Shown here one piece after another: positions 1-8,763 of a stretch of 64,000 nucleotides of DNA. This DNA comes from a bacterium. Its GTDB lineage: Bacteria; Myxococcota_A; Polyangia; Nannocystales; Nannocystaceae. The position numbers were made by a program, and so were the translations under genes. The notes beneath the pieces are model-generated. The model saw only the letters and a program-made list of their open reading frames with translations, was not told the origin of the DNA and did no database searches. The DNA is taken from NCBI GenBank assembly GCA_024742475.1, contig JANSYI010000014.1, positions 1 to 64,000 of the forward strand, in the 5' to 3' direction. Numbering within the stretch: the stretch's first letter is position 1; every line of letters starts with the position of its first letter.

Positions 1-480
1 CGGCGTCCGACTGAACGCAGCTTTGAACTCCTGGGGTCGTTGGATCGATATCGGTGAACTCGACCACGCTCGTTGTCGGGTCGTCGCCGATCAAGTGGCT
101 GACGCAGGCGGCGTAGCCGGCATCGGCAATGTCATCCACGACCGCGTTGTACGTTGAAAGTTCCGTCGCGTTGAGCGTCTCCGCGGCGAGAATCGCGTCG
201 ATCGCATCCTTGACAGTCTGATGCTCAGCTTGAGTGTCCGTGCATGCTCGAGCAAGGAAGAACCCCGCCGTCGGTATCGGAGGCTCAAACGTTTGCGGCG
301 TCGTCCCTCCGTTGACGCACTCCGCATCGAAGTCGCCATCGCTGTCTGTGTCTTCCACAAACGGACGGTGCTCCCAGCAATGCACTCGACAAGTCGTGGA
401 GGCGGTCGCGTTGCAACTCGCTAACGCCCTAACGCCGCGGTCGCGGTCACCATGGCAAAAACTCGAACGTAGACCCGCAT
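1..480 (-). pseudogene. Lipoprotein gene, frameshifted by an 8-bp duplication, runs off the left edge
   Basis: An ATG at 480 opens a signal peptide beginning MRVYVRVFAMVTATAAL, but the frame meets a TAG codon after about 20 residues. Removing one copy of the tandem octamer at 421-436 restores a lipobox (ALASC) and an open frame of about 139 residues to the window edge with no stop. The restored mature part is Cys-rich and carries an acidic DTDSDGD stretch. The ATG overlaps the TGA of the upstream lipoprotein gene (TGATG), so the two were probably coupled. As written the gene is off. It may be a true mutation, a phase-variable switch or a sequencing error. No function is recognised. Confidence 0.75.
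421..436. repeat. Perfect 8-bp tandem duplication (CTAACGCC x2)
   Basis: The octamer CTAACGCC occurs twice head to tail. On the minus strand it falls at the end of a lipoprotein signal peptide. Two copies shift the frame, while one copy gives a perfect lipobox and an open downstream frame. This is direct sequence evidence for a slippage or duplication event. Confidence 0.9.
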
Positions 481-929
481 CACGAACCTCCTTCTCTAAG
501 GGGCGGATGGTCTCCGCCACAGTCGACTTGAGCGCCCCGTTCCTCTTTGCAAGGAAAGTCCTGCGAGGGAGGCGTGGCCCAGTGAGCCAGGTTCTCCTCA
601 CACGACAAGCTGGAGAGGCAGGCGGCGTAGTCTGCCCACGGCTCGATACACGCGTCAGACCCGTCTTCTTGCGGACCCCAGTGCCAAACTGAGCCAACTT
701 CAGCGCAAAGCTCGATACACGCGTCGAGGCTCTCGTACGTCGGGAAGCTCGGATGGTTCAGGTTTCCACATTCGGGGTCCATCCAGCTCTCGCACGATGT
801 ACGGCAAGGACCAACCCGATGCTCGACCACTCGAGCCGGCTCCTCTGGCTCTTCGACATTGGGACGGCATCCAACCGTCGGGACACAGAACAACGCCGCG
901 ATCGCGGCGACCCAAGCACTCCTCGTCAT
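480..929 (-). CDS. Cys-rich lipoprotein, function unknown
   Basis: A 149-residue protein starting at an ATG preceded by a strong Shine-Dalgarno (TAGGAGG, about 9 bases upstream). Residues 1-21 form a signal peptide ending in the lipobox VGC, so it should be a membrane-anchored, surface or periplasmic lipoprotein. The mature part has spaced cysteines (CRTSC, DACIELC, ACLSSLSC) that suggest disulfide bonds. It is the first gene of a coupled pair with the frameshifted lipoprotein downstream. The 212 bases upstream (930-1141) show only this Shine-Dalgarno and no gene. No family is recognised. Confidence 0.85.
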   Translation of the reverse strand: MTRSAWVAAIAALFCVPTVGCRPNVEEPEEPARVVEHRVGPCRTSCESWMDPECGNLNHPSFPTYESLDACIELCAEVGSVWHWGPQEDGSDACIEPWADYAACLSSLSCEENLAHWATPPSQDFPCKEERGAQVDCGGDHPPLREGGS

Positions 930-1141
930 TCTCTATTGCCTCCTAGCAGTCAGATACCGTACTGGACCCGGGAAGCCGAGGCAAGACCACACCGACACCT
1001 CGGCGTCGATGCGACGAGCACCACGCTGCTGCACGCCGTGGCCCATCGGCCGGATGCTCAACCCCAACCGCACCCGCCCCGAAGCGGCGCGTTCCACTCT
1101 CCCGGTCCGACGCCTGCCCGCGCACGCACACACCAGGGACG

Positions 1142-1321
1142 CGCGAGTACCTGACGTGCGAGTCGGGCACGCTGGAGCTCAGCGCAGGCGGTGAACGATG
1201 GACGCTCGAACCGGGCGACGTCGTGGTCTTTCGCGGCGACCAGCTGCACGGCTACCGCAACCCCGGCCGAGACACCGCAGTCGCCTATAGCGCCGTCTCA
1301 CTCGCTCCCGCGGTGGAGTAG
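1142..1321 (+). pseudogene. C-terminal remnant of a cupin-domain (HTH-cupin type) protein
   Basis: The frame reads REYLTCESGTLELSAGG, then LEPGDVVVFRGDQLHGYRNP, and ends at a TAG. This is the characteristic second half of a cupin barrel (PGD turn, then HxYxNPG) as found in XRE-cupin regulators. No helix-turn-helix part and no start codon with coding character lie upstream, so only about 59 C-terminal residues remain. It sits just before the FG-GAP lipoprotein gene. The reading is a decayed gene fragment rather than a functional small protein. Confidence 0.55.
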
Positions 1322-1330
1322 AGTGACCCG

Positions 1331-2647
1331 ATGAGGCGTCTTGGCTTGATCTGCGGACTGTTGGGAGTGGGCTGCGGCCCGGCGGTCATTCTCCCCGAGG
1401 AGTCCGGCACCGACACCGCGGCGCCCACGGGCGGCTCCACGGGCAGCGGAACGGGGACCGGGGTCGACGACGGACCGTTGCCGACCGGACCTGCGCCCTC
1501 CACGACGTCGCCGACCTCTGTGGGGCAGGAGAGCTCGAGCTCCGGTGCGTTCGGGTCCGAGAGCAGCAGCGGCGAACAGGCCCTGTGCTGGACCTCCACG
1601 CTGGCGTTCGAGGCGCCCGAAGAATCGCGGTTGCTCGTCGCGGACCAAGACGGCGATGGGGTCGATGAGTTGTGGCTGACCTTCTTTGGCGGCGGAGGTC
1701 CAGGGTCGGCGACCGAGGTCTTCCGCTTCACCCCCGAGGGCGTGCCCGAGCCTGCGGGGTTCTTCCCCGGATTCATGACCGGGCTGCATGACATCGACGG
1801 TGATCAGGTGCGCGACGCCGTCGGGTTCGCATTCGGGGGAGGACCCCCGCGTCTTACGTTCATTCCCTCGCCTCCAGGTCTCGTCGAGGGCAAACCCATC
1901 CAAACCACGCTCGGATTCGAGGACGGGTTCGAAGCCTTCGTCGACGTCAACGATGATGGCCTGGCCGACTTCATTCGCAACGCGGATGGCACGACGGTGA
2001 CCGAGCTGCTGCTTGGCGACGGTGCTGGCGGCTTCGTTGCAAACGCCGCGATGGACGCCCCGTTCGAAGGCGACGTCACCGCATTGCCGGTCGTCGGTGG
2101 GGACGTGACCGTCCTGGCCGAGTCGGCCTACTTCGATCCGCTCGGAGACTGCATCGAACACCCCTTGGTGGCCGTCCTCGCCGCGCTCGAGCTCGAGCTG
2201 CTGTGGACGGGCATCTCGTTCGACGGATGGGTCGCCAACGCTCCGCTTGCAGCGTTCGGAGACGGCGACGAAGGCAGCGTGTACTCGCGCGTGTGCTCCC
2301 CGACAGACAACACCGTCGCGCTGCAGGTCGACACCTTCATCGGGGCCGAGTTCTACAGCGAACTGTATCCCCCTGGGTCCTTCGTCGCCGTCGGCGACTT
2401 CTCCGGAGACGGCGTGATCGACATGACTGCAGGGACGGTCGATGGGACCGGCGTGGAGACCAGGCTCGGCGAGAGCGGAGGCTCGTTTGAGGCTGCTGAG
2501 TTCAACGAGGTCTCATACGGCGACCCGGTGGCCAACCGTGTGCACGTGGTCGACCTGGATCTCGATGGGCGAGACGACGTCTTCGTGGGCGCCTCGGGAG
2601 GCGATGGAGTGCTTCACTTCTACCGCCTCCTCCTCGGCCCCTGCTAG
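1331..2647 (+). CDS. FG-GAP/VCBS repeat lipoprotein
   Basis: A 438-residue protein with a signal peptide and lipobox (LGVGC) followed by a Thr/Ser/Gly-rich linker of about 75 residues. The rest carries at least five Asp-rich calcium-loop motifs typical of FG-GAP/VCBS beta-propeller blades (DQDGDGVDEL, DIDGDQVRDA, DVNDDGLADF, DFSGDGVIDM, DLDLDGRDDV). Such proteins are surface-anchored propellers that bind calcium and sometimes ligands; the ligand here is unknown. The gene converges with the DUF1552 gene, 9 bases between the two stops. A shorter relative lies at 22629-23990. Confidence 0.85.
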   Translation: MRRLGLICGLLGVGCGPAVILPEESGTDTAAPTGGSTGSGTGTGVDDGPLPTGPAPSTTSPTSVGQESSSSGAFGSESSSGEQALCWTSTLAFEAPEESRLLVADQDGDGVDELWLTFFGGGGPGSATEVFRFTPEGVPEPAGFFPGFMTGLHDIDGDQVRDAVGFAFGGGPPRLTFIPSPPGLVEGKPIQTTLGFEDGFEAFVDVNDDGLADFIRNADGTTVTELLLGDGAGGFVANAAMDAPFEGDVTALPVVGGDVTVLAESAYFDPLGDCIEHPLVAVLAALELELLWTGISFDGWVANAPLAAFGDGDEGSVYSRVCSPTDNTVALQVDTFIGAEFYSELYPPGSFVAVGDFSGDGVIDMTAGTVDGTGVETRLGESGGSFEAAEFNEVSYGDPVANRVHVVDLDLDGRDDVFVGASGGDGVLHFYRLLLGPC

Positions 2648-2656
2648 CAGGATCGG

Positions 2657-4246
2657 CTACACCAGCACGCTCGGCAGCGGGTCTCCGATGCGGGCGAAGT
2701 CGTAGTCGATCGCGTGCGTGCTCGCGCCCTTGCCGACGGTGGAGGTCGAACCGTACCCGGGCTCGCCGCCCGTCTCGTAGTCCTCCGGTTGCAGGCCCAT
2801 CGCTTGCAACATGGTGACGAAGAACTGGTTGTACGGGATGCCTCGAATGACGTGTCCGTTGTGCTGGCTGAAGTAGGACTGGCTGTCCCACTCGGTGAAG
2901 TCGAGGTAGCGGCCGGTGTCGACCCGCCCGCCCGCGCTGCCCGCGGTGATCGTGGGGATGGAGTAGTTGAGGTGGTTGAAACCCAGCTCGTTGCCCCAGA
3001 CGATCAGCGAGTTGTCGAGGTAGGTCGACTCACCGCCTTCGACCACGTCGAGCCGCTCGATGAGCCGCAAGAACACGTTCTGCGCGACCCACTGGTTCAT
3101 CTTTCGCAGGTGCGCGTCGGCCGATGGCGTGCCCCACTCGTGTGCGAGCGCGTGCCACGTCTGGCCAGAGGCGTTCTCGCTGTGGGTGAAGCCCGCGGGT
3201 GCACCATCGGCGTCGGAGATGACCTTCTCCGCATCGATCGTCACGATGCGCGTGTGGTCGCAGATGATTCCCGCGACCGCGATGTCGATCATCAACGCCC
3301 AAGACTCCTCGATGTCCGAGAGGCTCAGACTCCCGCCATCCGGGTAGGAGTTGGGCATCGGCGGGAACTCGCACTGGGCCGAGACACCCGTGCCTTCGAG
3401 GCGCCCCTGCAGCTCGGAGAGGAATGTGAGATGGCGGTCGAGCAGCATGCGGTCGTCGGCAGACAGCCGTGGGTTCATCTGAATCCGGCTGTAGTCCTCG
3501 TAGACCTGGTCGACGAGGCGCTTGTTGGGTGACTCGCCCTGCTCTGGCTCCTCGTCGGGGTTTGGCGGCGTGACGCCCGGCCCGGTGAAGAGCTGGTTCC
3601 ACACCGTCAGCGGGTCGACGTGTGCCTGCATTCGCGTGACCTCTCCGCCAGCAATGCCCGCGTGGGTGTACGCGCAGGAATCGGCCCGCGAGTTGTTCAG
3701 GTGAAGCGAGCGGACGAGCGGCTGCGACGGGTAGAAGCGGTCCGAGTAGGCCATGACCTGATCGACAGTCGGCACGTGGGGCAACGCCAGCGAGGCGCCC
3801 GCCGTCACGGTGCTTGCTCCGGCGTAGTTCCCCAAGAACGCCCCGTGGTTGTGGTTGGTGTCGGGCAGGAAGTCCATCCCGCGCAGCAGCATCATCTTGT
3901 GCAGGTACGGGTTGAACGCCTGGTCGATGATCACGGACAGCCCGGGGTCCATGAAGTCGGTCATCGGCGCCTGCTTGTAGGGCGTCCCTGGGATGTCCTC
4001 GGTGAGCCCCGTCGTCCCGTCGGCCTTCTGCTGCCGCAGCGCGTAGCCGTTGCCCTCGAACGTTGGGTACCAATCCACGATCGTCTGGCCGCTGTTGCTC
4101 TTGATCGCGATGAACCGCAGCGGCTGCGCCTCCGAGCCGCCCGCGTGGGCATCACCCCGGAAGAGCGAAGAGAGCGTGGGGATGGCCAGCGTGGCTCCGC
4201 CCACGCCCTGAAGGAACATTCGCCGTCGAACTCGATCGTACTTCAT
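2657..4246 (-). CDS. DUF1552 family protein, Tat-type secretion signal
   Basis: A 529-residue protein starting with a signal of the twin-arginine kind (VRRRMFLQGVGG, then a hydrophobic stretch). Features of DUF1552 proteins are visible: a start shaped like sulfatase-fold proteins (RFIAIKSNSGQTIVDWYP), the motifs GMDFLPDTNHNHG and LIVWGNELGFNHLN, and a C-terminal TMLQAMGLQPEDYE. DUF1552 genes regularly sit beside DUF1592-type cytochrome-like genes in Planctomycetes and myxobacteria, and the biochemical role is not established. The gene starts 3 bases after the stop of the DUF1592 gene, so the two form a tight operon. Confidence 0.85.
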   Translation of the reverse strand: MKYDRVRRRMFLQGVGGATLAIPTLSSLFRGDAHAGGSEAQPLRFIAIKSNSGQTIVDWYPTFEGNGYALRQQKADGTTGLTEDIPGTPYKQAPMTDFMDPGLSVIIDQAFNPYLHKMMLLRGMDFLPDTNHNHGAFLGNYAGASTVTAGASLALPHVPTVDQVMAYSDRFYPSQPLVRSLHLNNSRADSCAYTHAGIAGGEVTRMQAHVDPLTVWNQLFTGPGVTPPNPDEEPEQGESPNKRLVDQVYEDYSRIQMNPRLSADDRMLLDRHLTFLSELQGRLEGTGVSAQCEFPPMPNSYPDGGSLSLSDIEESWALMIDIAVAGIICDHTRIVTIDAEKVISDADGAPAGFTHSENASGQTWHALAHEWGTPSADAHLRKMNQWVAQNVFLRLIERLDVVEGGESTYLDNSLIVWGNELGFNHLNYSIPTITAGSAGGRVDTGRYLDFTEWDSQSYFSQHNGHVIRGIPYNQFFVTMLQAMGLQPEDYETGGEPGYGSTSTVGKGASTHAIDYDFARIGDPLPSVLV

Positions 4247-4248
4247 GG

Positions 4249-6030
4249 CTACTCCACCCCTCGGATGCGAAACTCGGTCTGCAGAGCGATCTCCGCCAGC
4301 GCGGAGAGAATCGTGCCGTCGTTGGCCTGGGTCTCAATCTGTTCCATCACGCACGCGTCACTCTCGTTCGCGGTCGGCTCACGTCGGTACGTGAACTCGA
4401 AGTAGTGCTTTGCAAAGCAGTGGAAGTACGCGGGGTCGCTGGCGACGACGCTGGCGAGCTCGACAGCCCCCGAGACTTCGGGGTTGTCGCCAAGGCCGAG
4501 CAGCGTTGCCGACGCGTCGACCGGAAGCTCCGCCAGCACATCGCCGTTGCCGTCGATCACCCGCTCGATCGTGCGGTGACGCCCGAGCCCGTCGTACGCC
4601 TCGAGCGTGTGCCCGAACGGGTTGATCAGCTGATGGCACGCGACACACTGGGCATCGGCCGTCTTGTCGTCGATGCGTTCCCGCGTCGTCTTGGTCGGGT
4701 CGAGCGGCGGTGGGTCGAACGCGTCCGCGGGGAGGTCGGCAGGAGGCGGCGGGATGTGGGCACACAGCAGCCGGTCCTGGATGTCGATGCCGCGGTGAAT
4801 CGGGTTGGTGGTGTGGTCACCCGTGACCAGGTTGGCGGCGCGCGTGTGCACCCCGGCCCGCTCTCCGTCGGCGAACTGTGGCGGCTGTCCCGTCCCGTCC
4901 CACGGCTCGACACCATAGAGCTCGGCAAGCAACGGGGAGTCCGTGAACGAGAGGTTGCTCGTCAACAGGTCCGAGAGCCGCCCCTCTTGGTCGAACGTGT
5001 AGTACGAAGTCAACGCATCCAGCTCGGCATCCATCGCCGCTGCGAGGTCGTCGCCGACCACCTCGGGGTCGCCCGCGAAGGTGCTCAGGTCCTCGGAGAA
5101 CGTGCGGAACGCCGGGGTGTCGGCGATGCCTCCGAACTCTCTGGCGATGAACCACTCACGGTAGAAGTCCTCCGTGGTCTCGCGGGTCCGCTCGCTCCGA
5201 AGGATCCTCTCCACTTGCGCCTGATACCCCTCCTCGGTGTTGAGGGAGCCATCGGCCGCCGCAGCGAACAGCTCCGCGTCGGGCATGGACTGCCAGAAGT
5301 GGTACGAGAGCCTCGACGCGATCTCGTAGCCATCGAGCACCAGAAGGTCGGCCCGGTCGATGGCCGGCGAACCGTCGACCTCGAAGTGATACACGAAGCG
5401 AGGCCCCATCAGCATCGTCACTGCGATGTCGCGGTAGTTCTCCGGTCCCGTTCGGTCGGCCGTCACCAGGCCCAGGTACCCCTCGCGCTCCTCGTCATCG
5501 AGCGGGTGCCGATGGACGCGCAGTCCGAAGTCGTTCACGAACGACTCGAGGCATTGGTCGTCGATCTCCGGCGCCGAGGCGCAGTCGCCCGCGAGCCCGG
5601 CCATGACCGCCGGGTCGTCCAGCATCGAGTCCCCGATGCTCGTCGCCACCGCGAACCACGTGTCGATGTGGCGGGCGGCGAGTCGGTTGTCCATGTTGGA
5701 GAAGGTCGCCTCTCCGCCATCCACGGGGAGCGCTGCGGCGAGGGGCGCGACCGCGTCGAACACCCCTGGTACGTCCACGAGCAGGTCACGCAGCGTGTTC
5801 TCGTACTGCACCACCGACAGCCGCTTGAGCGATCCAACCTCCGGCGATGATTCGCCGCACAGGTCGCCGGGGAGGTCCGCGGGGTCGCCGGTCCCTCCCG
5901 AACCCGCCGGGTCTCCGCTCGACGCGCTGTCGGAGTCACCGTCTGCATCGCCGGAACCCGAGGCCCCGACGTAGCACCCGCTCAGAGCGATCCCCAGCAG
6001 CACGGATCCACCGCTTCGCAAACGTCTCAT
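4249..6030 (-). CDS. DUF1592/DUF1588/DUF1585-type lipoprotein with a CxxCH motif
   Basis: A 593-residue lipoprotein (lipobox ALSGC) with a Ser/Gly/Asp linker. The order of motifs fits the planctomycete-type module DUF1587-DUF1595-DUF1592-DUF1588-DUF1585: LKRLSVVQYENTLRDLL near residue 70, LSYHFWQSMPDAELF near 235, then QCVACHQLINPFG near 470, which contains a c-type-heme-like CxxCH, and FEFTYRREPTANESDAC near the end. It is the first gene of an operon with the DUF1552 gene. A secreted redox complex is likely, but the substrate is unknown. A hairpin about 70 bases upstream may be a regulatory site. Confidence 0.85.
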   Translation of the reverse strand: MRRLRSGGSVLLGIALSGCYVGASGSGDADGDSDSASSGDPAGSGGTGDPADLPGDLCGESSPEVGSLKRLSVVQYENTLRDLLVDVPGVFDAVAPLAAALPVDGGEATFSNMDNRLAARHIDTWFAVATSIGDSMLDDPAVMAGLAGDCASAPEIDDQCLESFVNDFGLRVHRHPLDDEEREGYLGLVTADRTGPENYRDIAVTMLMGPRFVYHFEVDGSPAIDRADLLVLDGYEIASRLSYHFWQSMPDAELFAAAADGSLNTEEGYQAQVERILRSERTRETTEDFYREWFIAREFGGIADTPAFRTFSEDLSTFAGDPEVVGDDLAAAMDAELDALTSYYTFDQEGRLSDLLTSNLSFTDSPLLAELYGVEPWDGTGQPPQFADGERAGVHTRAANLVTGDHTTNPIHRGIDIQDRLLCAHIPPPPADLPADAFDPPPLDPTKTTRERIDDKTADAQCVACHQLINPFGHTLEAYDGLGRHRTIERVIDGNGDVLAELPVDASATLLGLGDNPEVSGAVELASVVASDPAYFHCFAKHYFEFTYRREPTANESDACVMEQIETQANDGTILSALAEIALQTEFRIRGVE

Positions 6031-6097
6031 CGACAGCGAGGCTAGAGCAGCGGACGCCCCAGCGGAATCGGAACGTTGGTACGCGGGCAGACGCTTT

Positions 6098-6126
6098 CAA
6101 CTACTAACAGTAGAGTTGATTGTTAG
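6098..6126. promoter_or_regulatory. Nested inverted repeat upstream of the DUF1592-DUF1552 operon
   Basis: CAACT (6098-6102) pairs with AGTTG (6114-6118), and inside it ACT pairs with AGT around an AAC loop. A second overlapping pair is CTAACA (6104-6109) with TGTTAG (6121-6126). The site lies in a locally AT-rich stretch 68 bases upstream of the operon start, a plausible operator or leader hairpin. The rest of the 342-base gap (6031-6372) holds no coding frame I can support. Confidence 0.4.
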
Positions 6127-6372
6127 CACATACGCAGTGACGACAATACGAAATGGCAACACCGAGTCATTCGACTCCGTCCTGCCTGCTGGGTGGTCTG
6201 CCTTCGAGCGCGCGGAGCATCCTCCTCCGCGCCAGGGCTCGTTTTCGGTGAGTGGCGCTTGGAGCCGGTTCTCATCCCCGAAAATTCGAAGAATCGGCGC
6301 TGTGGAGGCAAGCCTGCGGAATCATGTCGATTTCTGGACGCCTCGAGGCGCCCTTCGACCGCCGCGCCACCC

Positions 6373-7299
6373 CTACTTGCCCTTGTTGGGCTCTTCTTCG
6401 ATCTCGCTGACGAGCAGCCGGCGCACGCTGACATCGAGATCACCGCCGACGACGCGCATGATGCTGAGGAACTCGCCGCTGCCTACGCGGAGCCGATTCA
6501 TCAGCGCCTTGCGGGTCTCGCGAAGCAGTGCCTTCCGGGCCTTCTCGATCCAGCGAAACGCCGTCGTCCGGTGCACGTGATAGAGGGCGCCGACCTGGTC
6601 GATGTTGAGGCCGTGCAGCACCTGGTGGCGCAACAAGTTGCGTTCCCGAGGCGTCAACGCTGCGAACGCATCCTGCAGCGCGTCCTTGAACTCGGTCTTG
6701 TAGACCCGCTGGATATAGTCGAGCTCGGGGTCGTCGGTCTGCGCGGGAATCGAGCTGAGCATGTCCGACTCGACGGGCACCTCACGGTCGCCCGCGCGCG
6801 AGCGGACGATGTCGACGATCATGCGAAGCGCTGTGACCCGCACCCAGCTCCGCAGGTCGCCGCGCCCGGCGTAGTCGGCGATCTTCGGCCGCTTGCCTTC
6901 GCGGGGCACGAACAGCTTGTTGCGCAGCAGCTGGCGGAACTCGTCCTTCGAGAGGTCGACGTTGCCCGACCGCGCAATTGCCAAGTCGATGTCGCGCCCG
7001 AACTCGGTGTCGAACGCGAGCAGGGCGTGGTCGTCCCCCGCCGCGCACGCACACGCCAGGTAGAGGTCGGCCGCCCGTAGCTTTGCGAACGCCTCGGGCG
7101 TACCGTTCTTGGGCACGACACCCGCGAGGTGCTGGATGTAGTCCTCGGTCGTGATCTTGAACGTACCGAGCGCGGCCTCGGCCGTCTCGACCATGGCCGG
7201 CAGTCTCACCTCGAGCGTCTCGTCCTCCTCGAACGTGGGCCGAAGCTCGTCGCTCAACGATTCGAGGAACAGTGCGCGCAGACGGGCGTCGTCAGCCAC
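6373..7299 (-). CDS. Sigma-70 family RNA polymerase sigma factor (myxobacterial type)
   Basis: A 308-residue protein read from a GTG at 7299. The upstream extension overlaps the neighbouring lipoprotein gene and lacks coding sense, so the longer start was not used. The N-terminal 100 residues are specific to the family. Around residues 130-185 comes a region-2-like segment (DYAGRGDLRSWVRVTALRMI), and around 215-275 a region-4-like helix-turn-helix (TPRERNLLRHQVLHGLNID, then HRTTAFRWIEKARKALL). It should direct RNA polymerase to a small regulon. No anti-sigma gene is adjacent; the upstream gene encodes a lipoprotein on the same strand. Confidence 0.85.
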   Translation of the reverse strand: MADDARLRALFLESLSDELRPTFEEDETLEVRLPAMVETAEAALGTFKITTEDYIQHLAGVVPKNGTPEAFAKLRAADLYLACACAAGDDHALLAFDTEFGRDIDLAIARSGNVDLSKDEFRQLLRNKLFVPREGKRPKIADYAGRGDLRSWVRVTALRMIVDIVRSRAGDREVPVESDMLSSIPAQTDDPELDYIQRVYKTEFKDALQDAFAALTPRERNLLRHQVLHGLNIDQVGALYHVHRTTAFRWIEKARKALLRETRKALMNRLRVGSGEFLSIMRVVGGDLDVSVRRLLVSEIEEEPNKGK

Positions 7300-7402
7300 T
7301 GCCCAGAGACTAGCCAATCCCCTCGCGCACGTCACGCCCGCCGGCGAGGTTGGAACTGAACCTCGTACGGGCCCGTCCGGGCGCCATTGGATGCGCTGGG
7401 CA

Positions 7403-7960
7403 TCAGTCGGTCGCGCCGTCGGTGTCGGAGGCGGGGGCATCGACGGCATGATCGACCGTTCCGGTGCGACCGCAGCCATCGGTGACCTCGACTGAAATCC
7501 ACCGTCGGCCGTCGCTCGGCCAGTGGTCGGGAACGATGACCAGGTTGAGCAGCTCGGCCCGCCCCGCGTCGAACTGCACCAGGTCGCCGTCGTAGACCAC
7601 GGTTCGCTCGGCCAGGGGCTCGCTCTCCCCCTCGTCGTCCACGCTGAGCGTCACCGCGACCTCGAACGACAGATGCTCGGGGGAAGGGTTGTCGATGCCG
7701 ATGCCCAGCACCATGTGCTCGCCGCCTTGTGGGCCCGAGACGAGCTCGGGTTCCGCGCCGGGCACGAGCATGCTGAAGTCCCCGTCGCCTTCCCCGAGCT
7801 CGAGGTGCAAAGCGTCGTCTCGTTCGCAGGTGGGGTCCACTTCGAGCACGCCGCCGTTGCCACACGCGTTGGCGTCGTCGATGCACGGGTCGCCCCCGGA
7901 CTGGCCCCCGAGCAGCGGGCACGCGGTCAGCAGCAGGATGCTCAGGCACGAACCCCTCAC
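7403..7960 (-). CDS. Lipoprotein, function unknown
   Basis: A 185-residue protein with a short signal peptide and lipobox (LLTAC) followed by a Cys-containing acidic region (DPCIDDANACGNGG). The central 110 residues look like a beta-sandwich with alternating hydrophobic residues (LSFEVAVTLSVDDEGE, RWISVEVTDGCGRTG), and the tail is Asp/Thr-rich. It is divergent from the MTHFS-like gene with 76 bases between starts, and lies 103 bases before the sigma-factor start on the same strand. No family is recognised. Confidence 0.8.
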   Translation of the reverse strand: MRGSCLSILLLTACPLLGGQSGGDPCIDDANACGNGGVLEVDPTCERDDALHLELGEGDGDFSMLVPGAEPELVSGPQGGEHMVLGIGIDNPSPEHLSFEVAVTLSVDDEGESEPLAERTVVYDGDLVQFDAGRAELLNLVIVPDHWPSDGRRWISVEVTDGCGRTGTVDHAVDAPASDTDGATD

Positions 7961-8036
7961 GCCCGAAGTCTACGTGATGCATCGGCGAGCTGTTTGTGGT
8001 GGCCGCTTCGGGATGTGGCCACCACAATGCAACCCC

Positions 8037-8753
8037 ATGACCCGCAACACGAAGTCCGAGCTTCGCAAGGCGTGCTGGCAAGCGATTCGCGACGCTGGCG
8101 TGGCGCGGTTTCCCGGGGTGGAGGGGCGGATTCCCAACTTCGTCGGCGCCGAAGCGGCCGCGGACCGGCTGGCGGCGACCGAGGCGTGGCAACGGGCCAA
8201 GGTCCTCAAGTGCAACCCCGACTCGCCCCAGCGTGCGGTCCGACGCCGCGCCCTCACCGAGGGCAAGCTCGTGTTCATGGCGGTACCGAGGCTGCGGGCC
8301 GAGGACCCCTTCTTGGGGCTCGATCCGACCCAGCTCGACTCTGGCGTGCTCTGGACGGCATCGTCGATCAAGGGGGCCGACGCGATGGGGATTCCGACGT
8401 CGCTCGACGAGATGCCTCCGATCGATCTCATCGTCACCGGGTGCGTCGGCGTCACGCGGCAGGGTGCTCGGCTCGGCAAAGGTGGCGGCTATAGCGACCT
8501 CGAGTACGCGTTGTTGCGCGAGCACGGCAAGGTCGGTCCACAGACGCCGGTCGCGACCACCGTGCACGAATGCCAGGTCCTGCGTGCGCACGCGATTCCC
8601 ATGCGGGCGCACGACGTGTCGCTCGACCTCGTCGTCACCCCCGCCCGCACAATCGTCTGCAAACGAACGTACGAGCGCCCCGAGGGCATCCTGTGGGACG
8701 TCCTCGAGCCGGAGAAGCAGGCCGCGATTCCCGTGTTGGCGGCTGGGCCGTGA
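8037..8753 (+). CDS. 5-formyltetrahydrofolate cyclo-ligase-like (MTHFS domain) protein
   Basis: A 238-residue protein read from the ATG at 8037 (MTRNTKSELR). The motif RLGKGGGYSDLEYALL matches the nucleotide-binding loop of the 5-FCL/MTHFS superfamily, in the form seen in MTHFSD-like rather than classical YgfA proteins. The preceding DLIVTGCVGVTRQG and following TTVHECQVL also fit. Classical members convert 5-formyl-THF to methenyl-THF with ATP; this subgroup's reaction is less certain. The frame is open further upstream, but that part overlaps the divergent lipoprotein gene. It is convergent with the SGNH hydrolase gene. Confidence 0.8.
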   Translation: MTRNTKSELRKACWQAIRDAGVARFPGVEGRIPNFVGAEAAADRLAATEAWQRAKVLKCNPDSPQRAVRRRALTEGKLVFMAVPRLRAEDPFLGLDPTQLDSGVLWTASSIKGADAMGIPTSLDEMPPIDLIVTGCVGVTRQGARLGKGGGYSDLEYALLREHGKVGPQTPVATTVHECQVLRAHAIPMRAHDVSLDLVVTPARTIVCKRTYERPEGILWDVLEPEKQAAIPVLAAGP

Positions 8754-8763
8754 GCCCTGTCGG

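Noticed and set aside
4405..5850. A 481-residue plus-strand frame opposite the DUF1592 gene
   Set aside because: Antisense shadow with skewed composition and no recognisable domain.
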